Below, piece after piece: positions 9,259 to 18,737 of a stretch of 64,000 bases of DNA; positions within the stretch are counted from its first letter, which is position 1; each line of letters starts with the position of its first letter. This DNA comes from Paenibacillus sinopodophylli (GTDB taxonomy: Bacteria > Bacillota > Bacilli > Paenibacillales > Paenibacillaceae): the NCBI RefSeq assembly GCF_005930355.1, contig NZ_VDBO01000002.1, forward strand, positions 372,001-436,000. The letters are read 5' to 3'. Both the position numbers and the translations under genes were made by a program. Under the pieces are notes generated by a model. That model searched no databases and had not been told where the DNA came from. It saw only the letters and a list, made by a program, of their open reading frames with translations.

Positions 9259-9287
9259 TTGACATTTGCCAAAAAGAAGCATAAAAT
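9259..9287 (+). promoter_or_regulatory. Sigma-A promoter of the glyQS T-box leader
   Basis: TTGACA (9259-9264) and TAAAAT (9282-9287) are separated by 17 nt. This gives transcription starting near 9294, about 20 nt before stem I of the T-box. Confidence 0.75.
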
Positions 9288-9314
9288 GATGCCATATGAA
9301 TATTGGGCAACGAT

Positions 9315-9517
9315 GGAGAGAGTAATCGTTAAATGTCGATTAGCATAGCGAGCCAGGGGGAGTGAAAGCCTGGATAGACATTTCGATGAAAAGGCACTCC
9401 GGAGCCGTATCGAACAAAGAGGGTTTGCCTGTAAGGGGTAAACCAAGTAGGGTGGAACCGCGGGATTACAACTCTCGTCCCTACGTCTGGCAGCAGACGT
9501 AGAGACGGGAGTTTTTT
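9315..9517 (+). promoter_or_regulatory. T-box riboswitch, glycine (specifier GGC), with terminator
   Basis: Stem I can be folded by eye: GGAG (9315-9318) pairs with CTCC (9397-9400), ATCG with CGAT (9384-9387), AAATGTC (9331-9337) with GACATTT (9377-9383), and CCAGG (9353-9357) with CCTGG (9369-9373). The AGAGTA side of the internal loop faces GAAAAGGCA, placing the specifier codon GGC at 9393-9395 followed by the usual purine. The conserved T-box AGGGTGGAACCGCG is at 9449-9462. The terminator (arms about 9471-9489 and 9494-9512) ends in a T-run at 9512-9517. Uncharged tRNA-Gly should favour read-through into glyQS. Confidence 0.95.
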
Positions 9518-9594
9518 GCGTTTCAACGCTGATGCCAGGAGTCACAGCTCCGCTTTTACAGGTGGAAAACAGAGGATGAAGGAGAGGGTCAGTT

Positions 9595-10482
9595 ATGAAT
9601 TTTCAGAAAATGATATTAACGCTGCAGCAGTTCTGGGCGAATCAAAACTGTATACTGGTACAGCCTTATGATGTGGAAAAAGGTGCGGGTACGATGAACC
9701 CGATGACGTTCCTGCGCTCGATCGGTCCTGAGCCGTGGAATGTAGCTTATGTAGAGCCTTCACGTCGTCCAGCAGACGGCCGTTATGGTGAGAATCCGAA
9801 CCGTCTGTACCAGCATCACCAATTCCAAGTCATTTTGAAGCCATCCCCAGACAATATTCAAGAGCTATATTTGGATAGCTTGAAGCAGCTAGGTATCGAC
9901 GCGAATGATCATGATATTCGTTTTGTTGAGGACAACTGGGAATCACCAACGCTTGGCGCTTGGGGATTAGGCTGGGAAGTATGGCTGGACGGCATGGAAA
10001 TTACACAATTTACTTATTTCCAGCAGGTTGGCGGCATTGACGCAAATCCAGTAGCGGTTGAGATTACGTACGGCATGGAGCGTCTTGCGTCATATATCCA
10101 AGAGAAAGAAAATGTATTTGATCTGGAATGGGTTGAGGGCGTGACCTACGGTGACGTATTCAAACAACCGGAATATGAGCATTCCAAATATACGTTTGAA
10201 ACTTCGGATACAGCCATGTTGTTTTCCTTGTTCAATATGTACGAGGAAGAAGCGAAAAAAACGATGGAACATCATCTCGTGTTTCCGGCCTATGACTATG
10301 TGTTGAAGTGTTCGCACACGTTCAATTTGCTTGATGCACGAGGCGCGATCAGTGTGACGGAGAGAACAGGTTATATAACAAGAGTCAGAAATCTAGCGCG
10401 TGCCGTCGCCTCAACTTATTATGAGGAAAGAGAACGTCTGGGATTCCCTTTGCTGAAGAAAGGAGTGGAGCAGCATGACTAG
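9595..10482 (+). CDS. glyQ: Glycyl-tRNA synthetase alpha subunit
   Basis: This is the 295-residue catalytic (class II) alpha chain of the bacterial alpha2-beta2 glycyl-tRNA synthetase. It begins [19 protein letters not shown] and carries the family blocks [34 protein letters not shown] and [20 protein letters not shown]. It attaches glycine to tRNA-Gly together with GlyS. It follows the glycine T-box by 77 nt. Its 3' end overlaps glyS by 8 nt, so the two subunits are translationally coupled. Confidence 0.98.
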   Translation: MNFQKMILTLQQFWANQNCILVQPYDVEKGAGTMNPMTFLRSIGPEPWNVAYVEPSRRPADGRYGENPNRLYQHHQFQVILKPSPDNIQELYLDSLKQLGIDANDHDIRFVEDNWESPTLGAWGLGWEVWLDGMEITQFTYFQQVGGIDANPVAVEITYGMERLASYIQEKENVFDLEWVEGVTYGDVFKQPEYEHSKYTFETSDTAMLFSLFNMYEEEAKKTMEHHLVFPAYDYVLKCSHTFNLLDARGAISVTERTGYITRVRNLARAVASTYYEERERLGFPLLKKGVEQHD

Positions 10483-12556
10483 AGATTTGTTGCTGGAGAT
10501 TGGACTTGAAGAGGTTCCTGCACGCTTTGTACGCGGTGCTGTTAATCAACTTAAAGATAAAACGGTGAAATGGCTGGCGGATGCCCGCATTGCTCATGGT
10601 ACCGTGAATGTATATGCGACACCTCGACGTCTAGCTGTGCTTATTTCGGATGTAGCCGAAAAGCAAACGGATATGAACGAGGAAGCTAAAGGTCCATCGC
10701 GCAAAATCGCTCAGGATGAGCAAGGCAATTGGAGTAAGGCTGCACTTGGCTTTGCTCGCAGTCAATGCGTAGAGCCAGATCAGCTTTACTTCCAAGAGCT
10801 GGCAGGCGTGGAGTATGTATACGCAACGAAAAGCAGTATTGGCACACAAACAGCAGCTGTTCTGCCAGAGGGGTTGCTCTCGTTAATTACATCAATGTCC
10901 TTCCCGAAAAACATGCGTTGGGGCAGCTATGATTTCAAGTTTGTTCGGCCAATAAGGTGGATCGTCGCTCTATTCGGTCAAGACGTTATTCCATTCGAGA
11001 TTACTGGCGTACAGACTGGGAAAATAACGCGCGGTCATCGCTTCTTAGGCGAAGAAACGACGGTACAAGAGCCGGCTCAGTATGTAGAGCGTTTGCGCGA
11101 GCAGCATGTTATTGCTGACGTAAGTGAGCGCGAGGCGCTGATCGTGGCACAAATCGATCAGCTTGCCAAAGAAAAAGGCTGGGAAATTGCTATTAAGGAA
11201 GATCTTCTTGAAGAAGTTTTGTTCCTAGTCGAGTATCCAAACGTACTGTTCGGCGGCTTCGATCCGACATTTTTGAATATCCCGCAAGAGGTACTGATTA
11301 CGTCTATGCGCGAACATCAGCGTTACTTCCCAGTATTTAATGGGACTGGCGAGCTTCAGCCGTTTTTCGTAACTGTTCGAAACGGTGATTTGAAATCGAT
11401 TGAGCTTGTAGCAAAGGGCAATGAGAAAGTGCTTCGAGCAAGACTATCCGATGCGAAGTTTTTCTATGAGGAAGATCATAAGCTGACGATTGAGCATGCA
11501 CTCTCGAAGCTTGAGAATATCGTTTACCATGAGGAAATCGGCTCAGTCGCCGATAAAGTGAGACGTATTCGTGCCACATCGGATTTATTGAGCCAACATT
11601 TGCTGCTTGATGAGCAGACGTCACAGGATATTAGCCGCTCGGCTGATATTTGCAAGTTTGACCTTGTATCGCAAATGGTCTATGAGTTCCCAGAGCTTCA
11701 AGGCATTATGGGCGAAGATTATGCACGCAAAGCAGGAGAGCAGCCATCCGTGGCGAAAGCCATTAATGAACACTATCAGCCGCGTTTTGCTGGCGATCTT
11801 GCCCCTTCTGAATTGATAGGAGCGATTGTAAGCTTAGCAGATAAAATCGATACGATTGTAGGATGCTTCTCAATCGGAATCATTCCTACTGGTTCTCAAG
11901 ATCCATACGCGCTTCGCAGACAAGCGGCGGGTATTGTACAAATTATTTTATCGCATGGGTTGAAGCTGCAGCTTAATGACCTTTATGATGCTTCAATATC
12001 GGTTCATGAAAGCCGCGGTTTGAAACGTTCTGCCGATGATATTCGTAAAGATCTATCAGACTTCTTTGCACTGCGCGTCAAAAACGTGCTCTCTGAACAA
12101 GGAGTTCGCTATGATGTCGTTGATGCTGTAATGGCTTCGGGCTTTGTCGATTTAAAGTCCACGATTGAGCGGGCCGGTGTTATTCAGCAGCTTGCTGCTA
12201 GTGACGATCGCAGTGAATTTAAACTAGTAGTGGAACAATTTAACCGGGTTAGCAATCTCGGTTCCAAAGCGAGCTCTACCAGCGTTAATACTGCTTTGTT
12301 TAGTGAAGCGGTGGAGACGGAATTGTATGAGAAGTGGCTGCAGCAGCGTCCGGTATTTAAGGAAGCGATTGAGACTGGTGATGTTTCCAAAGCAGTTCAC
12401 ACATTATCATCCTTGAAGCCTTACATTCATACCTACTTCGAGAATGTTATGGTCATGGCGCCAGATGAGGCTATACGAGATAACCGCTTATCCACACTTG
12501 CTGGAATAGCAGAGGATCTTGCTGTAGTCGCAGACTTCTCCAAGCTAGTTTGGTAA
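10475..12556 (+). CDS. glyS: Glycyl-tRNA synthetase beta subunit
   Basis: This is the 693-residue beta chain, which carries tRNA-binding functions. It begins [19 protein letters not shown], the usual GlyS start. It contains the [17 protein letters not shown]-like segment and the HREHQRYF-type block (EHQRYFPVF), then a C-terminal anticodon-binding-like (DALR) region. The start at 10475 lies inside glyQ after GGAG. In B. subtilis the next gene would be ccpN, but here ppsR follows 27 nt downstream and no ccpN is present. Confidence 0.97.
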   Translation: MTRDLLLEIGLEEVPARFVRGAVNQLKDKTVKWLADARIAHGTVNVYATPRRLAVLISDVAEKQTDMNEEAKGPSRKIAQDEQGNWSKAALGFARSQCVEPDQLYFQELAGVEYVYATKSSIGTQTAAVLPEGLLSLITSMSFPKNMRWGSYDFKFVRPIRWIVALFGQDVIPFEITGVQTGKITRGHRFLGEETTVQEPAQYVERLREQHVIADVSEREALIVAQIDQLAKEKGWEIAIKEDLLEEVLFLVEYPNVLFGGFDPTFLNIPQEVLITSMREHQRYFPVFNGTGELQPFFVTVRNGDLKSIELVAKGNEKVLRARLSDAKFFYEEDHKLTIEHALSKLENIVYHEEIGSVADKVRRIRATSDLLSQHLLLDEQTSQDISRSADICKFDLVSQMVYEFPELQGIMGEDYARKAGEQPSVAKAINEHYQPRFAGDLAPSELIGAIVSLADKIDTIVGCFSIGIIPTGSQDPYALRRQAAGIVQIILSHGLKLQLNDLYDASISVHESRGLKRSADDIRKDLSDFFALRVKNVLSEQGVRYDVVDAVMASGFVDLKSTIERAGVIQQLAASDDRSEFKLVVEQFNRVSNLGSKASSTSVNTALFSEAVETELYEKWLQQRPVFKEAIETGDVSKAVHTLSSLKPYIHTYFENVMVMAPDEAIRDNRLSTLAGIAEDLAVVADFSKLVW

Positions 12557-12583
12557 TTGATGCCGTTAGGAGAGTGATGGGTT

Positions 12584-13399
12584 ATGTCACGTTTAAATCC
12601 GGAAGTAATCGTCTATGTCGTATCTGATGCAGCTGGTGACACGGGTGAACTTGTCGTTCGCGCGGCAATTGCGCAATTCCACCCGCTTCATACAGAAATA
12701 CGAAGAGCTCCGTTTATTACGGAGGAATCGGGCTTGAAGCGAATTATCCAGCAAGCCAAGGAAGTCGATGCAATCGTGATCTTTACGCTCGTTATTCCGC
12801 ATCTACGAGACATCATGAGAAAACTTGCCGATGAGCATCGTGTGAAAGCGATCGATCTGCTCGGATCCTTTATCGAAACGCTTGAATTAAAAACAGGCCG
12901 AAAATCTCGTGAAGAGCCAGGACTTAATCATGTGCTTGATGCGGATTACTTCCGGAAGGTAGAAGCGGTCGAGTTCGCAGTTAAGTATGACGATGCGAGA
13001 GACACATCTGGCGTACTGAAGGCAGATATTGTACTAGTAGGCGTGTCGCGAACATCGAAAACTCCATTATCGATGTATCTTGCTCATCAGAAATACAAGG
13101 TTGCCAACGTTCCGCTTGTACCGGAGCTCAAGCCGCCTGATGAGCTATTCAAAATCGCTAAGCGTAAAGTTATTGGTCTAACGATTGGGGTTCCTTACTT
13201 GAATACGATTAGGAAGGAACGACTGAAAGCGCTCGGACTTCCTAATACTGCATCCTACGCAACGCCTGACCGTATTGAAAAAGAGCTGCTATATGCCGAT
13301 AATATTATGAAGCAGCTTGGTTGCGTTGTAATTGACGTGTCGCATCGGGCTGTCGAAGAAACGGCAAGCTTGATTATGGAATATGTACGCGTGCCGTAA
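12584..13399 (+). CDS. ppsR: Pyruvate, phosphate dikinase regulatory protein (DUF299 kinase/phosphorylase)
   Basis: This 271-residue member of the PSRP/DUF299 family (YqfL in B. subtilis) switches pyruvate, phosphate dikinase or PEP synthase by ADP-dependent phosphorylation and Pi-dependent dephosphorylation of a threonine. The start VIVYVVSDAAGDTGE and the P-loop-like GVSRTSKTPLS (about residues 148-158) are diagnostic. It lies between glyS and yaiI, in the same neighbourhood as in B. subtilis. The target kinase gene is not in this window. GGAGAG upstream supports the ATG at 12584. Confidence 0.93.
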   Translation: MSRLNPEVIVYVVSDAAGDTGELVVRAAIAQFHPLHTEIRRAPFITEESGLKRIIQQAKEVDAIVIFTLVIPHLRDIMRKLADEHRVKAIDLLGSFIETLELKTGRKSREEPGLNHVLDADYFRKVEAVEFAVKYDDARDTSGVLKADIVLVGVSRTSKTPLSMYLAHQKYKVANVPLVPELKPPDELFKIAKRKVIGLTIGVPYLNTIRKERLKALGLPNTASYATPDRIEKELLYADNIMKQLGCVVIDVSHRAVEETASLIMEYVRVP

Positions 13400-13484
13400 C
13401 AGCTTGCGGAAGGATTTTTTGCAGTTATGCCGTATATAATAGTATAGGAAAAGAATACGAGTTGAGCGGTGATTACCTATTCGA

Positions 13485-13949
13485 ATGGATAAGCCTACCA
13501 TTGTGGTCGACGCGGACGCATGCCCGGTTAAAGCAGAAATAGGTGAGACGGCTAGAGCCTTCTCCGTACCTGTGCTTATGGTTGCTTCACATGACCATCG
13601 GCTAGAGCCGCAGCAGGGTGTAGACATTGTACAGGTCGATCGTAGTAATCAATCCGTTGATCTGTACATCGTAAACCATATCGCACGCGGGGATATTGTC
13701 GTAACGCAGGATTTTGGCTTGGCATGTGTCGCAATCGGCAAAGGAGCAATCGTATTGTCTCCGCGAGGAGAAGAATATACGAACGATAACATTGATTATT
13801 TGATGGAGCGAAGGCATGAGCTTGCCAAACGACGTAGAACCGGTGGCAAAACAAGAGGGCCTAAAGCGATGAATAATGATGATCGTGATCGATTTCAACA
13901 AAAGTTGACAAAAGTTTTGCGAAATGAGCAGGAGAACCATGACGTATAG
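13485..13949 (+). CDS. yaiI: UPF0178 (YaiI/YqxD) family protein
   Basis: This 154-residue cytosolic protein belongs to the YaiI/YqxD family, a PIN-like fold of unknown function. The conserved N-terminus IVVDADACPVK, the central SNQSVDLYIVNH and GDIVVTQDFGLA blocks and the C-terminal RRRTGGKTRGPKAM segment all fit. It is placed directly before dnaG, as in other Bacillales, and may be co-transcribed with dnaG-sigA (42-nt gap). The acidic residues of the DADACP and QDFG blocks are the likely metal ligands by analogy with PIN nucleases; this is inference. Confidence 0.9.
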   Translation: MDKPTIVVDADACPVKAEIGETARAFSVPVLMVASHDHRLEPQQGVDIVQVDRSNQSVDLYIVNHIARGDIVVTQDFGLACVAIGKGAIVLSPRGEEYTNDNIDYLMERRHELAKRRRTGGKTRGPKAMNNDDRDRFQQKLTKVLRNEQENHDV

Positions 13950-13991
13950 CGAATATTATTTACGTGTTACTTAGGATGAAGGTGATGAACG

Positions 13992-15845
13992 ATGACATAC
14001 GGTAATAAAATACCGGAGGAAGTCATTGATGCGGTTCGCAAGCATTATGACATCGTAGAGACGGTCGGGAAATATGTTCATCTCACGAAGCACGGCAAAT
14101 ATATGAAGGGGTTATGTCCGTTCCATTCGGAGAAGACACCCTCGTTTACAGTTACGCCAGAGCTCCAGATTTACCATTGCTATGGCTGCGGGAAAGGCGG
14201 TAATGTCATTCGCTTTTTCGAGGAAATGGAGGGCTACTCCTTTCCCGAAGCTGTGCGCGTGCTAGCAGTCGATGCAGGGATGCCCATCACGTGGGGAACA
14301 TCCGAAGGAAGCAAAGCCTCGCCGCAAGATGCAGACCGAGCCAAAATTATAGAAGCACATGAGCTTACGATTAAGCTTTATCATCATGTGCTCAATAATA
14401 CGAAGCAAGGACAAGCTGCAAAGCAGTATTTGCGAGAGCGAGAACTGAGCGATAAGTTGATCGATCATTTTATGCTCGGTTATGCTCCTGAGGAATGGGA
14501 CTTGCTTGCGCGGTTTTTAACGAATCGAGGCTTCGACCTAGCACTAATGGAAAAAGGTGGATTGCTCTCGGCGAAAGCTGACGGGAGTGGATATGTGGAT
14601 CGGTTTCGTAATCGCATCATGTTTCCGATTTGGGATCGAGACGGCAAAGCTACCGCGTTTGCGGGTCGCATTATAGGCGAAGGACAGCCGAAATATTTGA
14701 ATACCTCGGAGACGATGCTGTTTACGAAGAGCAGAACACTTTATAACCTGCACAATGCACGTCCGGCTATTCGCAAGAGCAAGCAGGTCGTGTTGTTTGA
14801 AGGTTACATGGATGTCATTAAGTCATGGAGCGCTGGTGTCAAGAACGGAATAGCAACAATGGGAACGGCTTTGACCGATGAGCATTGTGCCATACTGAAG
14901 CGTCAAGCTGAAGAGGTCATCGTCTGTTATGACGGTGATGATGCGGGACAAGCAGCAGCAAACAAATCAATTCCGATGCTGGAGAGCGCAGGCCTGAAAG
15001 TGTCGGTGGCGATGCTTCCGAAAGGCAAGGATCCCGATGATTATATAAGTGAATACGGTCCGGAAGCATTCCTTAGGGATACGATGGACATGCCGGTTTC
15101 GGTAACAAAATTTAAGCTTATATATTCAAGGAAAAACCATATACTGCTAAAAGAAGAAGGTAGAAAGAACTATCTGCTTGAAGCAGTACAAATTGTTGCA
15201 GAGCTAGATTCATCAACGGAACGCGAGGTCTACTTAAAGGAAATATCCCGTGAGTTCGATATCTCTCTTGACGCCTTGAAGCAGGACTGTCATCAAATCA
15301 GACTAGAGCTGCAAAAAAAGAAACCGCAAGGGGATAATAACGACAATTCGTGGAATAATGGTAGGAATGAAAAGCCCCGAAAGTCTGGACCGCCTACTCT
15401 TATGCCTGCTTATACACATGCAGAACGAAGGTTGCTGCATGTCATGATGCGGGATCGTGAGGTAGCAGAGGCGGTTCATGAACGGTTAGGCGATGCGTTT
15501 AATGTGGAGGATCATGCAGCTCTTGCTGCTTATTTATACGCTTATTTTGCTCAAGGCTACGATCCGGATGCCAGCCGTTTTATCGCTACGCTGCATGATG
15601 ACCGTTTGGAACGTGCAGCTGCATCGATACTAATGATGGATGGCGATTTTCCGTTTGATGATACGACGATGAATGCTTATATTCAAGACATCTTAAAGGT
15701 TCCGCAATACCTTGATATTGATCGTAAGAAAGAAGAAATGGTGCGTGCTGAGCGTACCGGAGATTTTCTGGCAGCAGCACAAATAGCAAGTGAGATTATA
15801 ACCCTAGAGAGACAGCTTAAAGGACGACAGGAAGATCGTTTCTAG
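13992..15845 (+). CDS. dnaG: DNA primase
   Basis: This 617-residue primase synthesises RNA primers at the replication fork. The N-terminal zinc ribbon is CPFH (C42, H45) followed by CYGC (C63, C66). The RNA polymerase-like core includes MFPIWDRDGKATAFAGR. The TOPRIM motif VLFEGYMDVIKSW and the DGDDAGQAAA acidic block follow. The C-terminal part, after a low-complexity linker (about residues 440-470), is the helicase-interaction domain. The sigA start lies 18 nt downstream, the classic dnaG-sigA macromolecular synthesis arrangement. Confidence 0.97.
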   Translation: MTYGNKIPEEVIDAVRKHYDIVETVGKYVHLTKHGKYMKGLCPFHSEKTPSFTVTPELQIYHCYGCGKGGNVIRFFEEMEGYSFPEAVRVLAVDAGMPITWGTSEGSKASPQDADRAKIIEAHELTIKLYHHVLNNTKQGQAAKQYLRERELSDKLIDHFMLGYAPEEWDLLARFLTNRGFDLALMEKGGLLSAKADGSGYVDRFRNRIMFPIWDRDGKATAFAGRIIGEGQPKYLNTSETMLFTKSRTLYNLHNARPAIRKSKQVVLFEGYMDVIKSWSAGVKNGIATMGTALTDEHCAILKRQAEEVIVCYDGDDAGQAAANKSIPMLESAGLKVSVAMLPKGKDPDDYISEYGPEAFLRDTMDMPVSVTKFKLIYSRKNHILLKEEGRKNYLLEAVQIVAELDSSTEREVYLKEISREFDISLDALKQDCHQIRLELQKKKPQGDNNDNSWNNGRNEKPRKSGPPTLMPAYTHAERRLLHVMMRDREVAEAVHERLGDAFNVEDHAALAAYLYAYFAQGYDPDASRFIATLHDDRLERAAASILMMDGDFPFDDTTMNAYIQDILKVPQYLDIDRKKEEMVRAERTGDFLAAAQIASEIITLERQLKGRQEDRF

Positions 15846-15863
15846 GGGGGAGGGAGTCGGAAT

Positions 15864-16994
15864 ATGGCGAATGATCAACATACTGAACTAGATACCGAAC
15901 AAAAACTGGATCACGTGAAGGATCAGTTGATTGAACAAGGCAAGAAGAGGTCATCTTTGACGTACAAAGAAATTATGGATAAGTTGGCTCCGTTCGATCA
16001 GGATCCGGAACAAATTGATGAGTTTTTCGAACAGCTCGATGATTTTGGAATTGAGGTACTGAACGAAAATGATGAGGAAAATCCACTCGCTGCCCAAGGG
16101 GAAGAGCAAGAGCGCGAGCAGGACGACTTCAATTTCGATGATGATCTAGCATTGCCGCCGGGCATTAAAATCAATGACCCTGTAAGAATGTACCTGAAGG
16201 AAATCGGCCGCGTTCCGCTTCTATCTGCGGATGACGAGGTTGAGCTTGCACAGCGCATTGAGAATGGTGACGAAGAAGCGAAACGTAGACTTGCGGAAGC
16301 GAATTTGCGGCTTGTCGTTAGTATTGCGAAACGGTATGTAGGTCGCGGTATGCTGTTCCTTGACTTGATTCAAGAAGGAAACATGGGTTTGATTAAAGCT
16401 GTTGAGAAGTTCGACCATCAGAAAGGGTTCAAATTCAGTACGTACGCAACGTGGTGGATTCGGCAAGCGATTACCCGCGCAATAGCTGACCAAGCCCGTA
16501 CGATTCGTATACCCGTTCATATGGTGGAAACAATTAATAAGCTAATCCGGGTTTCACGTCAATTATTGCAAGAGCTAGGACGCGAACCAACACCAGAAGA
16601 AATAGCTGCAGAGATGGAGCTAAGTACTGAAAAAGTTCGTGAAATTATGAAGATTGCTCAAGAGCCTGTATCGCTTGAAACACCGATCGGGGAAGAGGAT
16701 GACTCTCATCTTGGCGACTTTATCGAGGATCAAGAAGCTCTTGCACCTGCTGATGCTGCAGCCTATGAGCTTCTGAAGGAGCAACTGGAAGATGTACTTG
16801 ATACGCTGACCGAACGTGAAGAAAACGTGTTAAGACTTCGTTTCGGACTTGATGATGGCCGTACAAGAACGCTTGAAGAAGTAGGCAAAGTATTTGGTGT
16901 TACGCGTGAGCGTATTCGTCAGATCGAAGCGAAAGCACTTCGCAAGCTTCGCCATCCGAGCCGCAGCAAGCGGTTGAAGGATTTTCTTGAATAA
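15864..16994 (+). CDS. sigA: RNA polymerase primary sigma factor SigA
   Basis: This is the 376-residue housekeeping sigma factor. Region 1.1 is acidic ([13 protein letters not shown]). Region 1.2 is [15 protein letters not shown]. Region 2 carries the core-binding and -10 recognition block ending [20 protein letters not shown]. Region 3 follows, and region 4.2 is the helix-turn-helix [20 protein letters not shown] with a terminal [16 protein letters not shown]. Length is within a few residues of the B. subtilis protein. A strong ribosome binding site (GGGGGGAGGG) precedes the ATG. A terminator follows the stop. Confidence 0.98.
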   Translation: MANDQHTELDTEQKLDHVKDQLIEQGKKRSSLTYKEIMDKLAPFDQDPEQIDEFFEQLDDFGIEVLNENDEENPLAAQGEEQEREQDDFNFDDDLALPPGIKINDPVRMYLKEIGRVPLLSADDEVELAQRIENGDEEAKRRLAEANLRLVVSIAKRYVGRGMLFLDLIQEGNMGLIKAVEKFDHQKGFKFSTYATWWIRQAITRAIADQARTIRIPVHMVETINKLIRVSRQLLQELGREPTPEEIAAEMELSTEKVREIMKIAQEPVSLETPIGEEDDSHLGDFIEDQEALAPADAAAYELLKEQLEDVLDTLTEREENVLRLRFGLDDGRTRTLEEVGKVFGVTRERIRQIEAKALRKLRHPSRSKRLKDFLE

Positions 16995-17015
16995 AAACTT
17001 TATGATTGGAATATG

Positions 17016-17047
17016 GACCTTTCTGCGCGTGCAGCGAGGTCTTTTTT
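17016..17047 (+). terminator. Intrinsic terminator after sigA
   Basis: GACCT-TT-CTGC (17016-17026) pairs with GCAG-CG-AGGTC (17031-17041), and TTTTTT follows. It ends the dnaG-sigA unit. Confidence 0.85.
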
Positions 17048-17118
17048 CTAAAGTTCGGGCATCATACATAATTTTCTACTAAACAGCCAAATCGGAATCG
17101 AAAGGACAGCGAGATGGT

Positions 17119-17955
17119 ATGAATCAGGATCGCAGGCAAATTATCGTGAAAGAAATTGATCACTGGAGGCGAAGCAAGCTGCTTCCGGATCAATATTGTG
17201 ACTTTCTGCTGAATTTATATGCTGATCAAGATACGATCCAATCCAGCAAAGAACAGCATAATACAGTAGGCAAAGCAATTGCCGCCGTGCAAAAAGCGAC
17301 AGGCATGCAGTGGTTTCTTACATTTGGAACTTTTACCTTAATTTCCTTTGTTGTGCTTTATTTTAACGAATTTCATCCACTATTGCAAATGGGTGTCATC
17401 GCTCTTGGAACTGTCGTTTTTCTGCGTATTGGACAACGATTGCGAAGTCGCAATGAGACTGCAGGATTAGCGATTACAGGTACAGGTATGCTCCTCCTGC
17501 TTGGTGGAGGATTATATATGCTAAACATCCATGGACTTGAGCATTGGGGTTGGAAGACGGGGCTGTTAGCATTTAGCTCGGTCTTCTGGATTATCTATGG
17601 AATTGCGGCACGAATACCTGCCTTGCATCTGAGTGGCTGGCTTGCCACTGTACTTGTTTATGCTTGGCTGCTGTCTGAGTTTACTTCGAACTCGAAATGG
17701 TATGAGATTCAGCTCTATTGGCTGCCTATTGCCTGCTTGTTTGGCTGGGGAAGCTGGTTTGTTCACCGCTGGTCGAAACCGGTGTCTGCTGTGCTGTTCG
17801 TAACATGCTCACTCGTTTGGTTCATGCCCGAGCTGTATGCGGTTATGTTCGCAGATGATACGGCATGGCTGCAACTGCAGCTTATCATTAAAATTGCGAT
17901 TGCCGGTGGTTTATTATTTCTAATGCGAAAACGATGGATGGTGTGGGTTGCATAA
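17119..17955 (+). CDS. Uncharacterised multi-spanning membrane protein (DUF2157-like)
   Basis: This 278-residue protein has a soluble N-terminal segment of about 60 residues (EIDHWRRSKLLPDQYCDFLL) followed by about eight hydrophobic helices to the C-terminus. The N-terminal helix pair and helix pattern recall predicted membrane proteins of the DUF2157 type, but I am not certain. No catalytic motif is visible. Its stop overlaps the trmK start by one base (TAATG), so it is probably co-translated with trmK, although no functional link is known. In B. subtilis a cytochrome c gene, not this gene, accompanies the trmK region. Confidence 0.6.
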   Translation: MNQDRRQIIVKEIDHWRRSKLLPDQYCDFLLNLYADQDTIQSSKEQHNTVGKAIAAVQKATGMQWFLTFGTFTLISFVVLYFNEFHPLLQMGVIALGTVVFLRIGQRLRSRNETAGLAITGTGMLLLLGGGLYMLNIHGLEHWGWKTGLLAFSSVFWIIYGIAARIPALHLSGWLATVLVYAWLLSEFTSNSKWYEIQLYWLPIACLFGWGSWFVHRWSKPVSAVLFVTCSLVWFMPELYAVMFADDTAWLQLQLIIKIAIAGGLLFLMRKRWMVWVA

Positions 17956-18737
17956 TGTTAAAACTATCAAAACGTCTGCAGAAAATTGCTGACTATGTAA
18001 CAATTGGAAATCGAGTAGCTGATATCGGATCTGATCATGCGATGCTTCCGGTTTATTTGCTTCAAAGCAATGTTGCTCCGTCAGCGATTGCCGGTGAGTT
18101 AAACCGCGGGCCATATGAGGCGGCAAAGAAGCAGGGAGCAGATGCAGGTCTAACCGCCCGCTTAACGGTTCGTCAGGGAGATGGGCTCAGCGTTCTGCAG
18201 CCAGGTGAGGCTGAGACGGTTACGATTGCGGGCATGGGCGGAAGCTTGATGAGCGATATACTTGAAGCGGGCTATTCCACAGGAAAGCTCGAGGGAGTTA
18301 CTGAGCTTGTGCTTCAGCCTAATGTAGGTGAGGAAGTAGTACGCAGGTGGCTGCTGAAGCATCATTGGTTTCTTAAGGCTGAAAGTATCGTTGAAGAAGA
18401 CGGAAAGATTTATGAAATTTTGCATGCTGTTCGCATACAAGATGCCGAGCTTCTGAATAGCAAGCTCTATCATGCCCGAATACTTAATCTTGGGCTAGAT
18501 GATGATGCTTGGTTTGGCGTACAACTGCAAATGGGACCTTATTTGCTTAGGGAGCCTAAGCCGGTATTAGTTAAGAAGTGGCATCATGAATTAAACAAGC
18601 TGGATAGGATTTGCGCGCATCTGGCGACGTCTGAGCTTCAAGAATCTGCCTTAAAGCGCGAACAATTTTTGGCGGAAATGAACGTGATTAAGGAGGTGCT
18701 GCAATGTTTGCAAACGGACAAACCGTTATCCAGTTGA
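17955..18737 (+). CDS. trmK: tRNA (adenine(22)-N1)-methyltransferase TrmK
   Basis: This SAM-dependent methyltransferase forms m1A22 in tRNA. From ATG 17955 it has 260 residues and begins MLKLSKRLQKIADYV, the family start. The SAM motif I is VADIGSDHAMLP, and the later TVTIAGMGGSLMSDIL block matches the catalytic GMGG loop. An in-frame ATG at 17934 would add seven residues inside the upstream gene and has no better ribosome binding site. The 3' end overlaps the start of yqfO by 34 nt, so the two are coupled, as in other Bacillales. Confidence 0.93.
   Translation: MLKLSKRLQKIADYVTIGNRVADIGSDHAMLPVYLLQSNVAPSAIAGELNRGPYEAAKKQGADAGLTARLTVRQGDGLSVLQPGEAETVTIAGMGGSLMSDILEAGYSTGKLEGVTELVLQPNVGEEVVRRWLLKHHWFLKAESIVEEDGKIYEILHAVRIQDAELLNSKLYHARILNLGLDDDAWFGVQLQMGPYLLREPKPVLVKKWHHELNKLDRICAHLATSELQESALKREQFLAEMNVIKEVLQCLQTDKPLSS

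Noticed and set aside
13400-13440. A TATAAT at 13435 before yaiI as a promoter
   Set aside because: No -35 hexamer lies at a 16-18 nt distance and there is no extended -10.
13576-13940. Minus-strand ORFs opposite yaiI
   Set aside because: They mirror the codon pattern of yaiI, show no recognisable domain, and the plus-strand gene is conserved.
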